A stretch of DNA of 64,000 nt, taken from JBLNCE01 sp050260415. Its GTDB lineage: Bacteria > Bacillota > UBA4882 > JAAYXC01. Each line of letters begins with the position of its first letter. The stretch's first letter is position 1. This document shows positions 24,634-32,888 of this stretch, piece by piece. The position numbers and the translations under genes were made by a program. The stretch lies in contig JBLNCE010000150.1 of assembly GCA_050260415.1 (NCBI GenBank), positions 9,537 to 73,536 of the forward strand, in the 5' to 3' direction. Below the pieces are notes generated by a model that was not told the DNA's origin, did not search any database, and saw nothing but the letters and a program-made list of their open reading frames with translations.

Positions 24634-25104
24634 ATGGTGCTCGCGGAGATCAGCAAGGCGCGGACCCCGGCGAAGGGAGATCCAGGCGGGCAGCAGGTTG
24701 AGAGGGTCGTCGCCTTCAAGCGTGTCGATTCGGCGCAACAGATCGTCTATGGGGAGGTCTACATCCCCAATGTCCGGGACACGCACGGGAACTGGATGAC
24801 AGCCGAGGAAATTGAGAAGATGGCCCACCGGTTCCTCATGAAGTTCCGCAATACACAGATCGACCTGCAGCACGACATGGAGCCTGATGAGGGCGCCGTG
24901 GTCGAGTCGTTCATCGCCCGCGAGAACGACCCCGACTTCACCCCGGGGGCCTGGGTACTGGCAACCAAGGTCTTCAAGACCGAGACCTGGACGGCCATCA
25001 TGAACGGGGAGATCACCGGGTATTCCCTATATGGCCTGGGTGTTTTAATTCCTGACGAACCCGATGACGAGGGCGGAGAGGGAGGTGATACGGGTGGCCA
25101 ATAA
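24634..25104 (+). CDS. XkdF-like prohead protease
   Basis: This 156-residue protein contains IVYGEVYIPNVRDTHGNWMT, IDLQHDMEPDEGAVVESFIA and GEITGYSLYGLGVL. This is the pattern of the XkdF (S78-like) putative serine protease family, with His in QHD and Ser in GYS as likely catalytic residues. It probably matures the capsid and scaffold. ATG 24634 (or GTG 24637) follows GGGAGGTGG. It overlaps the next gene by 11 bases. XkdF is often one chain with the following region; here it is split. Confidence 0.8.
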   Translation: MVLAEISKARTPAKGDPGGQQVERVVAFKRVDSAQQIVYGEVYIPNVRDTHGNWMTAEEIEKMAHRFLMKFRNTQIDLQHDMEPDEGAVVESFIARENDPDFTPGAWVLATKVFKTETWTAIMNGEITGYSLYGLGVLIPDEPDDEGGEGGDTGGQ

Positions 25105-25957
25105 CCAGACCCCGCCGCCTGGGGAGCTTCGTGACGTCGATGTGCAGCTCGTGTCCCTGGTCGATAAGGGCGCGAACCGCTGCAAGTTCAAGATCTTCAA
25201 GCAGGCAGGTGAGATCGTGAACAAGGTTTTGGGTAAACAGGATACGGCCATAGCGCCGGCACCGCCGCCGAGCTTCCAACAGCGCATGCAGGCCGAGGCC
25301 GCCGAGGAAGCGACCAGGAACGGTTTCTGGGCGTTCCGTTCGACGATTGAGGATATCCTGCGCAGTGAAGCCGTAACGGACAAGCTCGCGGCGATCGGCG
25401 CGACCTTCGAGGAGTTCAAGACCTGGCTCCTGGCGCGGGTGACTCTCCTGGGCCTCACCAAGGCGGCCGAGGAGATCAGCAGCATCGAGCGGGTTGTGCT
25501 CGAAAAGGCCGGCAAGAAGATCAGCGCCGAACGGTTAGGCAAACTCAAGGCAGCCTTGGCTGCCCTCAATGAGGTCGTGACCGAGGCCGAGACGGAAGAC
25601 AACAATCCGGAAGGGGGAAAAACGAACGTGAGTAATTCCACCACGCAGACCCAGCCCGACAAGCTGGACGAGATCCTGAAGGCGGTGAACGGCATCGCCA
25701 CCCGCGTCGAGGCTTTGGAAAAGGCCGCGGCGGGGACCGAACCGCCCACAGGCGATCCGCCGGCAGAAGAACCTCCCGCGGGCAACCCGCCGACCGACCA
25801 AACCGCGCAGAAGCTCGACGAGGTGCTCAAGACTGTCAATGGCATCGCCACCCGCGTCGAGGCTTTGGAGAAAGCCCGCGGCGGTTCCAACCGGATCCCC
25901 GAAACGACCGAAGTCAAAAAGGCTGAAGAGGGATTCTGGGGCGGCAATTTCATCTAG
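25094..25957 (+). CDS. Scaffold-like protein (XkdF C-terminal half type)
   Basis: This 287-residue protein opens with DVQLVSLVDKGANRCKFKI, typical of the region following XkdF proteases. It then becomes helical and coiled, with two near-identical repeats of LDEILKAVNGIATRVEALEK (near residues 195 and 248) separated by a Pro/Glu-rich linker. Such helical, low-complexity proteins between protease and capsid act as scaffolds. GTG 25094 is six bases after GGAGGTG. Confidence 0.7.
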   Translation: MANNQTPPPGELRDVDVQLVSLVDKGANRCKFKIFKQAGEIVNKVLGKQDTAIAPAPPPSFQQRMQAEAAEEATRNGFWAFRSTIEDILRSEAVTDKLAAIGATFEEFKTWLLARVTLLGLTKAAEEISSIERVVLEKAGKKISAERLGKLKAALAALNEVVTEAETEDNNPEGGKTNVSNSTTQTQPDKLDEILKAVNGIATRVEALEKAAAGTEPPTGDPPAEEPPAGNPPTDQTAQKLDEVLKTVNGIATRVEALEKARGGSNRIPETTEVKKAEEGFWGGNFI

Positions 25958-25990
25958 GCGGTAGTCTAGCAGCATAACAAGCAGCAAGAG

Positions 25991-26010
25991 GCGCCAGGAG
26001 GCGCTTTCAT
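25991..26010 (+). terminator. Weak hairpin before the capsid gene
   Basis: GCGCC and GGCGC pair around a four-base AGGA loop and are followed by TTTCATTTT. With only five stem pairs it may be an attenuator or mRNA end that shields the capsid transcript rather than a true terminator. Confidence 0.3.
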
Positions 26011-26045
26011 TTTGCCTCGAATGCTGACAAATGGGGTGATGACAG

Positions 26046-26972
26046 TTGACCAGCAATCGCGCCATGCTGCGTAAGGACGCGATCACCACCGGCGCTCTGG
26101 CGACCGGCGGGCAGCTCAACCCGCAACAGGCGGACAAGTTCATCGATTACATGGTGGAGCAGACGCAACTGCTCCAGGACGTCACGGTCATCCGGATGAA
26201 CTCCAACAAGTACGATCTCGACACCATCGGCGTCGGCAGCCGCATCATCAGGAAGGCGGTCGAGGCCACGGAACCCACGGAGACCGCCGGCATCAGCACC
26301 GGCAAACGGCAGCTCAGCACAACCGAGATCATCCTGCCGTTCGACATCTCGTTGTCGTTCCTTGAGGACAACATCGAGCGGGCGGGCGCGGAGGACCACA
26401 TCGCGCGGCTCTTCGCGCAACAGTTTGGGAACGACCTCGTGGACCTGGCCGTCAACGGCGACGTAGACGCGGGTGCGGGTCCCGACCAGGCATTCCTCAG
26501 CATCGAGAATGGGTGGCTCAAGATCCTGTTCGCCGTTGGCTCCGGCGCTCACATCTACGACAACAACGCCAGTCAGGACTTCAAGGGCGTAGTCTTTCCG
26601 GCCATGCTGGCGCAACTGCCGAACAAATTCAAGAACAACCTGCCGGATCTGCGGTTCTATGTCTCGCCCACGGCCGAGGAGGCCTACAGGTCCCAGCTCT
26701 CCACGCGGCAGACGGCGCTCGGCGACGAGTACACAGCCACGGGCAAGCGCGCCGAATTCATGGGCGTCAAGGTCGTGCCCATCCCGTATCTGCCGGTCGA
26801 TATCCACCTGCTCACCCCGCGGCTCAATCTGTGCGTCGGCATCCAGCGCCAGATGACCACGGACAAGGAGCGCAAGCCGCGCAAGCGGATCATGGAGTAC
26901 ACCATGACCGCCCGGATCGACTTTGAGGTGAAGAATCCGGACGCCGTGGTCGCTTCCAAAAACATGCCATAA
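26046..26972 (+). CDS. Major capsid protein
   Basis: This 308-residue protein is placed between scaffold and connector genes. LNPQQADKFIDYMVEQTQLL, TETAGISTGKRQLSTTEIIL and PDLRFYVSPTAEEAYRSQL are typical of P2/HK97-fold capsid proteins of myoviruses. A long N-terminal arm and the VPIPYLPVD loop fit the fold. TTG 26046 lies about six bases after GGGGTGA. It self-assembles into the shell on the scaffold. Confidence 0.85.
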   Translation: MTSNRAMLRKDAITTGALATGGQLNPQQADKFIDYMVEQTQLLQDVTVIRMNSNKYDLDTIGVGSRIIRKAVEATEPTETAGISTGKRQLSTTEIILPFDISLSFLEDNIERAGAEDHIARLFAQQFGNDLVDLAVNGDVDAGAGPDQAFLSIENGWLKILFAVGSGAHIYDNNASQDFKGVVFPAMLAQLPNKFKNNLPDLRFYVSPTAEEAYRSQLSTRQTALGDEYTATGKRAEFMGVKVVPIPYLPVDIHLLTPRLNLCVGIQRQMTTDKERKPRKRIMEYTMTARIDFEVKNPDAVVASKNMP

Positions 26973-27014
26973 TCTTTCGCCCTCGATTATGGCCATTAAA
27001 GGAGGCAGGACATA

Positions 27015-27290
27015 TTGGCCAAGAACAACAACGCAAACCGAGGAGGTAACAAGGGGAAGATCGACGTCGTTCTCACCGGCGCCGGATCGTTCGCCACGGG
27101 TAAGGTTCCCGGGCGGATCTTCATCCGGGGGAAGGCGGAGCCGGTCTCCGAAAAGGAGGCACGCCTTCTGTTGGGCACGCAACTGTTCAAGCTCGATTCG
27201 GCGGGCGCGGATTTGCCTGCTGCCGACGACGATCCGCCCGCTGGTAGCGATCCCAACGAAACCGGTGAAAATGAAGAGGACGACGAATAA
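27015..27290 (+). CDS. Small head protein of unknown function
   Basis: This 91-residue protein starts at TTG 27015 after AAGGAGG. It has a Gly/Asn-rich N-terminus, a short alpha-beta core (VPGRIFIRGKAEPVSEKEAR) and a very acidic tail. Such small proteins behind the capsid gene often decorate the head or help joining; the family is not recognised. Confidence 0.55.
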   Translation: MAKNNNANRGGNKGKIDVVLTGAGSFATGKVPGRIFIRGKAEPVSEKEARLLLGTQLFKLDSAGADLPAADDDPPAGSDPNETGENEEDDE

Positions 27291-27304
27291 CAAGGGGGAG
27301 CAGC

Positions 27305-27532
27305 ATGGACAAGCAGAAACGGTTCGTGACTACCGACCTGGGCCTCGCGGCATATCTGAAGCTGCGAGGCCTGGTCCTTTCTTCGGTTGACAGGTCTGTC
27401 CCAAACGCGGTCACGTTCGTCTTCGAGGATGAACTCGATGTCTGCGAACAGCTCCGCATGGAGTACGTGAATAGCGACTACTACCGGTTCAACGCCGAAC
27501 TGCGCGGTGTGAAAAAGCTCGTGCATGGCTAG
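27305..27532 (+). CDS. DUF5659-like small protein
   Basis: This 75-residue protein reads FVTTDLGLAAYLKLRG near the start and YVNSDYYRFNAELRGVKKL near the end, the pattern of the DUF5659 family found in phages and mobile elements. GGGGGAG precedes the ATG. Its function is unknown; a DNA- or RNA-binding role is possible. Confidence 0.65.
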   Translation: MDKQKRFVTTDLGLAAYLKLRGLVLSSVDRSVPNAVTFVFEDELDVCEQLRMEYVNSDYYRFNAELRGVKKLVHG

Positions 27533-27543
27533 GGGGCGGGATC

Positions 27544-28161
27544 ATGTATTGCACGATAGAGGAACTGCGTGCCGAGGGCGTCACTACCGAGCAGGCAACC
27601 GATGACCGCCTGACGGAACTCATCGGCTTGGCCACGAACTACATCGACGCCATGACCGAGCAATGGTTCGAGCCACGCGATCAGACGATACTGCTGGACG
27701 GGAACGACTCCTGCCTTCTGATGCTGCCGGTGTTCCTGATCTCGGCTACATCAGTCAAGGTTGACGGGGAGGATATTACGGGGTACAAGATCTATAACCG
27801 CTTCGTGCCCGATGATAGGCTTGCGCCGGCTATTTACCGGGATGACAAATGGCCGGTCGGCGTTCAGAACGTCGAAATAGCGGGGTCCTGGGGGTATGTC
27901 GATCAGAACTTTACCTACGAAAAGGTTACCCCGCCACGCATCAAACGTTGCTGCATGCGGCTCGTCATCCGTGACCTTGCTCCCCTCGGCGACCAGGCCG
28001 GCCAGGAGGACCGGAAGCGGACGCGGATCATCAGCGAATCGACGGACGGACACAGTTACACCCTGGCGCGGCTGGCAATGTTCCCCGCACTGACTGGCGA
28101 TCCGGACATCGACGAGGTTCTTAGCTATTATAAGCGGTCTTGCCGAGTGGAGTTGATCTGA
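27544..28161 (+). CDS. Head-tail connector (gp6/adaptor type)
   Basis: This 205-residue protein starts MYCTIEELRAEGVTTEQATD and continues with helices of the gp6-like adaptor family (LTELIGLATNYIDAMTEQWF). A beta section with NVEIAGSWGYV is also typical of head-tail connectors. It is the first of four connector and completion genes in standard order. Confidence 0.75.
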   Translation: MYCTIEELRAEGVTTEQATDDRLTELIGLATNYIDAMTEQWFEPRDQTILLDGNDSCLLMLPVFLISATSVKVDGEDITGYKIYNRFVPDDRLAPAIYRDDKWPVGVQNVEIAGSWGYVDQNFTYEKVTPPRIKRCCMRLVIRDLAPLGDQAGQEDRKRTRIISESTDGHSYTLARLAMFPALTGDPDIDEVLSYYKRSCRVELI

Positions 28162-28542
28162 ATGCGGCCTCGGCTCGTGCATCCCGTAGCATGTCAGATC
28201 CGGCGTATCAATCAGGCCGGTACCGAGACGGATCCCGTCTTCCGGGAGCCGGTGGCCGGCACCCAGTACGGCGATCCTGTCCCGTTCAGTGCTCAAGTCA
28301 AATACCAGCGCCACTCCCAACAGAACATGGTACCCGGCGGCGATTCTCCGCTCTCGGCCGGTAGCCTGACCATGGAGCGAACCGATTACGACCAACGGGG
28401 CGGGTTCGGAGTCGGGGACAAGATCGTCTCCATCGCCGGGGAGACGGTCGAGCTCTACCTAATCGATGTGCAGCCAGCGGGAGTCTATATGGGGCGTGCC
28501 TGGCTAATGCGCCTGGTGTTCGAATCGCGCCCGCGGGGGTGA
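28162..28542 (+). CDS. Head closure/head-tail joining protein
   Basis: This 126-residue, beta-rich protein starts directly after the connector stop. VPFSAQVKYQRHSQQNMVP, then a GDKIVSIAGETVELYLIDV hairpin, fit the stopper class of joining proteins. Assignment depends mainly on order and size. Confidence 0.6.
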   Translation: MRPRLVHPVACQIRRINQAGTETDPVFREPVAGTQYGDPVPFSAQVKYQRHSQQNMVPGGDSPLSAGSLTMERTDYDQRGGFGVGDKIVSIAGETVELYLIDVQPAGVYMGRAWLMRLVFESRPRG

Positions 28543-28546
28543 GGCT

Positions 28547-29107
28547 ATGGCCGGCGGCGGCCTGATCGGCGACTGGGCCAAGGCCAAGGCAATCCTGGAC
28601 AACATAGACGCCAACTTCAAGCCCGCCTACAAGCGGGCTTTGGCGCGCGTTGGGGCCAAGGCTGAGAAGGCGCTCAAGGAAGGCATGACCTCCGGTGCTC
28701 CAGGCGGGCAGGCATATGCGCCGAATCATCCGTTCACGGTGGATCGCAAGGGTAGTTCCAAGCCGCTAATCGATAACGCCGACCTGCGCAACAGCATTAG
28801 AGCGCGGCAATTCGATGGCGGCATATTCGTCGGTGTAAACCGGACGGCGCGGAACAAAGACGGCAAGCCGGAGATCAACATCGCGGCCATCCATGAACTT
28901 GGCGACGGCCAGGGCGGGGATCTGTACATCAAGGTCACGCCCAAGATGCGCGGGTATCTGGGCTCTCAGGGCCTACACTTGAAGGCTGACACCCAGTTCA
29001 TCCGCATCCCGCGCCGTCCCACGTTCGAACCGGTGTGGGTGAAGGAGAAGGACGGCTGGGCCAAGGAGTTCGTCGAGGACGTGGCCCAAGGCACGATCGG
29101 GGGGTGA
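28547..29107 (+). CDS. Virion morphogenesis/tail completion protein
   Basis: This 186-residue protein has PAYKRALARVGAKAEKALKE, PFTVDRKGSSKPLIDNADLR, then AAIHELGDGQ and FIRIPRRPTF. These elements match the phage virion morphogenesis family (gpS type), including the conserved IHxxG. It helps join tails to heads. Confidence 0.75.
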   Translation: MAGGGLIGDWAKAKAILDNIDANFKPAYKRALARVGAKAEKALKEGMTSGAPGGQAYAPNHPFTVDRKGSSKPLIDNADLRNSIRARQFDGGIFVGVNRTARNKDGKPEINIAAIHELGDGQGGDLYIKVTPKMRGYLGSQGLHLKADTQFIRIPRRPTFEPVWVKEKDGWAKEFVEDVAQGTIGG

Positions 29108-29111
29108 TGGT

Positions 29112-29678
29112 TTGCTCAAGCTGATATCCCGAACACTGGTCGAAAGACTGCAGGCCGCCGTCCTAGCAAATACGGTCATCACCACGCATAGCGACATCCT
29201 GGAGATCGCCCAGCTGCCGGTCCTGGTCGTGTTCCAGCCCGAGCTGGAGCCGGTTCGGCCGGACCATGCCAACGAGAACAAGGTGTCAAAGGACGAGGAG
29301 ACCGGTACCTCTTTGACCACTCTGCCCGGCGGGTTTTACCATCTGGGATTCGACTACGAGATTACGGCCGAAAACACACGGGAAGTCCTGACGATCGGCC
29401 AATCGCTGCTGGTCTGGTTATCCGCACATCCGTACCTGACGGTGACGGTGGATGACGTAGATCACGAGTTCGAGCTTGATGCACCGGATCCACTCTCGCG
29501 GCCCGGCAGAACAAGTGGGGCTAACCTGCGCCGGGCATCCGGTCGGTTGGTCATTCGTGACGTGGAGCTGCCGTCCGGAGTGTATCGCGTCGGCAAACTG
29601 GCCAAGCAGTTCCGGATCACGTATCAGAACGACCGCGGCGGCCAGGATGTTCTGCAACACAGTATGAAACGGGGGTGA
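29112..29678 (+). CDS. Tail terminator-like protein
   Basis: This 188-residue protein starts at TTG 29112 with VERLQAAVLANTVITTHSDI and a mixed alpha/beta core (LPVLVVFQPEL, FYHLGFDYEITA). By size, order and fold it is probably the tail terminator just upstream of the sheath. No diagnostic motif is seen. Confidence 0.55.
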   Translation: MLKLISRTLVERLQAAVLANTVITTHSDILEIAQLPVLVVFQPELEPVRPDHANENKVSKDEETGTSLTTLPGGFYHLGFDYEITAENTREVLTIGQSLLVWLSAHPYLTVTVDDVDHEFELDAPDPLSRPGRTSGANLRRASGRLVIRDVELPSGVYRVGKLAKQFRITYQNDRGGQDVLQHSMKRG

Positions 29679-29682
29679 TTGA

Positions 29683-29892
29683 GTGTTTCGCGTAAAGAAT
29701 GTGACCCGCCATCCGCTGACCATTGACCTGGGGGATAAGCGGTCCTTACACCTGCTGCCGCAGGCAGAGGAGAAGATCTCCGACGCCGATGCGGGGGCAC
29801 CGCAGGTCCGGGCACTGGTCCGGGGTGGACACATCCGCCTGACCCAGATCGATACGCCAGCCAAGCAGCCGAAGAAAGCTGGCGGGGATTGA
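29683..29892 (+). CDS. Small protein before the sheath gene
   Basis: This 69-residue protein (VTRHPLTIDLGDKRSLHLLP at the start, a KQPKK basic tail) resembles the short protein that often precedes a tail sheath in PBSX/Mu-like phages. GTG 29683 follows GGGGGTGA. Function unknown. Confidence 0.6.
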   Translation: MFRVKNVTRHPLTIDLGDKRSLHLLPQAEEKISDADAGAPQVRALVRGGHIRLTQIDTPAKQPKKAGGD

Positions 29893-29915
29893 AACGGAAT
29901 GAGAGGTGAGAGATA

Positions 29916-31448
29916 ATGCCCGAATTTTTGAGTGCGGGACATCATATCACGGAGGCTGAGCCGCAGGTCGTGACGATCCGCGGGGTGCCCACGTCCACTG
30001 CCGCGTTCATCGGCATCTGCGAGCGTGGCCCCATCGGGGTGGCCACGCTCATTACAAGCTGGTCGCAGTTCGTCGAGAAATTCGGCGGATTCACGACGAA
30101 TGGCTGGGTTGCCTATGCCGTGTATGGCCTGTTCTTGAATAACAGGGGCGCCCGGGCATACATCGTGCGGACCGCGCACTATACCGACGTCGGCGATCCC
30201 GACACCCTGACTGCGGTGGCCGCCACGGCCACGCTCAAAGACCGGCACAGCACGCCCGCGAACACACTCACGGTGACCATGATTAACGGAGGCACCTGGG
30301 GCGACCGATTCAAAATCAAAATAACAGACGCGACCAAGGCGCCGACCAGCAAATTCCGCCTGGAGGTCCTGGAGACCGTGAACGGTCAGGATCTGTTGCG
30401 CGAGGCCTTCGATGAGCTGAGCATGGATCCGGCCAGTGCGGACTATGTCGAGACGCGCATCAACGGCATCAGCAAGTACATCATCGTCGAGGATCTCGAA
30501 AGCGCCACCATGGCGCCGAACGACCGGCCGGCGGTGGCCACGACGTCCCTGGCCGGAGGCAACGACGGTCTGACGAACTTGGCGGATACCGACTATATCG
30601 GCTCCGCCGCAGGGCGCACTGGATTCTATGCACTGGATGTTATCGCCGAGATGCTTCTGATTGCCGTTCCCGGCGTGACGACCTCGGCGGTGCAGAACGG
30701 TCTTCTGGATTACTGCGCCGGCCGGGCCGACTGCTTTGGCATCCTGGATTCGCCCCTGGGCGACACGCCGGATGAGGTCGTCGCCTATGTCCAGACCACC
30801 GCGAATTTCAATTCCACTTACGGCGCGATCTACTATCCCTGGGTGCAGATCATGGATCCGCTGACGCAACGGCCCGCACTGGTGCCGCCGTCCGGATTCG
30901 TCATCGGCGCGCATGCGCGGACGGACGGCGCCAAGGGCGTCTGGAAGACCGCCGCCGGCATCGAGGACGGCCGCCTAGCTGGGGTCATCGGTCTGGAGAC
31001 CGACCTTGTGAACGACAAGGCGATCCGGGATGTGCTCTACCCGGCTCGCATCAATCCCATCTGCTCGCTCCGCGGCCTGGGGATCAGGGTCTATGGCGGC
31101 CGCACCCTGGATGGGGGAGGCAAGTTCCCGTACATCAACGAGCGCCGGACGTTTATCTTCTGCGAGCAGAGCATCAAAAACGGCACGCAGTTCGCCGAAT
31201 TCGAGAACAATGAAGATCCGCTATGGAAGCGGCTGACCCGTTCGATCAATGCGTTCTTGCTCTTCGTGTGGAAACAGGGCGGGTTGCGGGGCCTGAAGCC
31301 GGCGGAGGCCTTTGCCGTTAAAGTCGATGCAGAACTCAACACTCAGGAGTGGATTGACCTTGGCATCGTGCGCGGCCAGGTGGGCTTGGCCACGCAGCGT
31401 CCGGCCGAGTTCATTTGGTTCGAGTTTTCGCGCAAAATCCAGGTGTAA
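29916..31448 (+). CDS. Tail sheath protein
   Basis: This 510-residue protein shows ITEAEPQVVTIRGVPTSTAA and FIGICERGPIGVATLITS near the N-terminus. The C-terminus has KGVWKTAAGIEDGRLAGVIG, ICSLRGLGIRVYGGRTLDG, YINERRTFIFCEQSIKNG and LYPARINPI, all signatures of contractile sheath (FI-like) proteins. It forms the contracting tube around the tail core. GAGGTGAGAG precedes the ATG. Confidence 0.95.
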   Translation: MPEFLSAGHHITEAEPQVVTIRGVPTSTAAFIGICERGPIGVATLITSWSQFVEKFGGFTTNGWVAYAVYGLFLNNRGARAYIVRTAHYTDVGDPDTLTAVAATATLKDRHSTPANTLTVTMINGGTWGDRFKIKITDATKAPTSKFRLEVLETVNGQDLLREAFDELSMDPASADYVETRINGISKYIIVEDLESATMAPNDRPAVATTSLAGGNDGLTNLADTDYIGSAAGRTGFYALDVIAEMLLIAVPGVTTSAVQNGLLDYCAGRADCFGILDSPLGDTPDEVVAYVQTTANFNSTYGAIYYPWVQIMDPLTQRPALVPPSGFVIGAHARTDGAKGVWKTAAGIEDGRLAGVIGLETDLVNDKAIRDVLYPARINPICSLRGLGIRVYGGRTLDGGGKFPYINERRTFIFCEQSIKNGTQFAEFENNEDPLWKRLTRSINAFLLFVWKQGGLRGLKPAEAFAVKVDAELNTQEWIDLGIVRGQVGLATQRPAEFIWFEFSRKIQV

Positions 31449-31461
31449 AGGGGTGAGATAA

Positions 31462-31917
31462 TTGGCTGGTAAGGCGCGCAGATACTACGACAAATTCAAA
31501 TTCCGGGTGGAGATCGACGGCATCACCCAGGCCGGCTTCTCGAAGGCCGGGCCCCTGAAGGGCAGCGTCGAGGAAGTAGAGCACTACGAGGGCGGCGCGC
31601 TCCTTCCGGATAAGTCCCCCGGGCGTGGTAAGTTCGAGGACATCACGCTCGAGTATGGCGCCACGGATAACATGGAGCTGTACGACTGGTTCGCACAGGT
31701 CCTAAACGCGGCCCAGGAAACCGGCGGCGCCGATCCGGACGAGTACAAGCGCAACTTGTCAATCATTCAGCTCGACCGCGCCGGGAACGAGGTCCAGCGA
31801 TTCAACGTCTTTGGCGCCTGGGTCAAGGAGTTCGAGGCCGGCGACTGGGACAACTCGTCCAACGAGAAGACCATCCGGAAGGCGGTCCTTTGCATCGATT
31901 ACTTCGAGCCCGCGTAG
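31462..31917 (+). CDS. Tail tube protein
   Basis: This 151-residue protein starts at TTG 31462 and contains FKFRVEIDGITQAGFSKAGP, GGALLPDKSPGRGKFEDITL and YDWFAQVLNA. This is the T4 gp19-like tail tube family of contractile tails, directly behind the sheath as usual. It forms the inner tube. Confidence 0.92.
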   Translation: MAGKARRYYDKFKFRVEIDGITQAGFSKAGPLKGSVEEVEHYEGGALLPDKSPGRGKFEDITLEYGATDNMELYDWFAQVLNAAQETGGADPDEYKRNLSIIQLDRAGNEVQRFNVFGAWVKEFEAGDWDNSSNEKTIRKAVLCIDYFEPA

Positions 31918-31941
31918 GGCTGAGGAGGAACAGAAAACAGC

Positions 31942-32691
31942 ATGGACATGAAAAAATTGCCGAAGACCCTGGCCGAAGCCGAAATTCAACCAGGGGTTTT
32001 TCTTTTTCCGGGGCTGTGGGAGGGTGAACTCCGGGAGATGACCACGGCCGATGAGGACGCCCTCCTCAATCAGCGCCCAGGGCACGAGGGCGAAGCCGTC
32101 AACAAGGTTATGCAATCCTGCCTGGTCAAGCCCGAAGGAATCTCCGTCCAGGACCTCCTGATGGGAGACCGGCTCTTTCTGCTTTTCGCCTTGCGGCGGC
32201 TGACCCATGGTGACATCTATTCTTTGCGCGTAACGTGCCCCAGGTGTAATCACGGTTTTGTTTGGGATGAGTCTCTTGGGGACATCCAGGTCCAGTACCT
32301 GGCCGATCCGGCGTTCGCGGCGCCTGGTCATCTGTTTTCGTTCACACTGCCAAAGAGCGGCAAGATGGTCAAGTTCCGCCTCGGACGTGGCCGGGACGAG
32401 CAACGGCTCCAGGTCATCCGGCGCGAGAATCGGGACCGGCTGATGACCTCGCTCATGGCCATGCGCGTCGTTGAACTCGACGGCGAGACGAACGTGACGC
32501 CCAAGTCCTTTGCCGCGTTGCCGGCATCTGACGCGGCCGCGTTGCGGACGGAGATCGAGGCCAGGGATTGCGGGGTCAATACCACCATCAAGGTGGAATG
32601 CCCCAACTGCTATCGCACCGATGAGATCGAGCTGCAACTCGACGCGGATTTTTTCGTACCGGGGAGGAGGCCGCGGCGCCAGGGCTCTTAA
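31942..32691 (+). CDS. Tail assembly chaperone / gp26-like protein, zero-frame product
   Basis: This 249-residue protein precedes the tape measure. It carries two Cys pairs (CPRCNHGFVW and CPNCYRTDEI), as in T4 gp26-like baseplate hub assembly chaperones with zinc motifs. LREMTTADEDALLNQRPG is also typical. Codon frame zero contains a T-TTT-TTC slippery heptamer at 32649-32655, and the frame ends at 32691. It presumably coats the tape measure during tail assembly. Confidence 0.75.
   Translation: MDMKKLPKTLAEAEIQPGVFLFPGLWEGELREMTTADEDALLNQRPGHEGEAVNKVMQSCLVKPEGISVQDLLMGDRLFLLFALRRLTHGDIYSLRVTCPRCNHGFVWDESLGDIQVQYLADPAFAAPGHLFSFTLPKSGKMVKFRLGRGRDEQRLQVIRRENRDRLMTSLMAMRVVELDGETNVTPKSFAALPASDAAALRTEIEARDCGVNTTIKVECPNCYRTDEIELQLDADFFVPGRRPRRQGS
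32649..32655 (+). promoter_or_regulatory. -1 programmed ribosomal frameshift site (T TTT TTC)
   Basis: In the chaperone frame the codons GAT TTT TTC contain the heptamer T TTT TTC, a classic X-XXY-YYZ slippery sequence. Slipping back by one base joins the chaperone to an open frame of 76 codons ending at 32885. A GGGGAGGAGG purine run follows within 10 bases. Frameshifting between two genes just before the tape measure is conserved in many tailed phages. Confidence 0.7.
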
Positions 32692-32885
32692 CGCTGACCT
32701 CATGCAATACCACCGAACTGGCCGAGCAGGTCTTCTGGCTCATGTATCGGAGCTGGGGATCGGGACTCGGCCAACAGTTTTCCGAGGTTATGCGGATGCC
32801 TGTCAGGTGGCGCCTGCAGCTTTACGACCGCCTGATGGAGCGCCTCAACGATGAGGCGGAGGCACTGAATGGGAAGGGGGGCTGA
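32655..32885 (+). CDS. Frameshift extension of the tail assembly chaperone
   Basis: The -1 frame runs from CGT at 32655 to the TGA at 32883-32885 and adds about 76 residues, giving a fusion of roughly 313 residues. The extension is helical: LAEQVFWLMYRSWGSGL, then VRWRLQLYDRLMERLN, like the T part of G-T proteins that bind the tape measure. No good start codon follows the purine run in this frame, so separate initiation is unlikely. Confidence 0.65.
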   Translation, partial: RTGEEAAAPGLLTLTSCNTTELAEQVFWLMYRSWGSGLGQQFSEVMRMPVRWRLQLYDRLMERLNDEAEALNGKGG

Positions 32886-32888
32886 GTT

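Noticed and set aside
29418..30914. Long minus-strand open frame opposite the sheath gene
   Set aside because: Antisense of an unambiguous tail sheath protein; composition is typical of GC-rich shadows.
32661..32885. Independent gene instead of a frameshift extension
   Set aside because: A GGGGAGGAGG run is present but no ATG, GTG or TTG follows at a usable distance in that frame.
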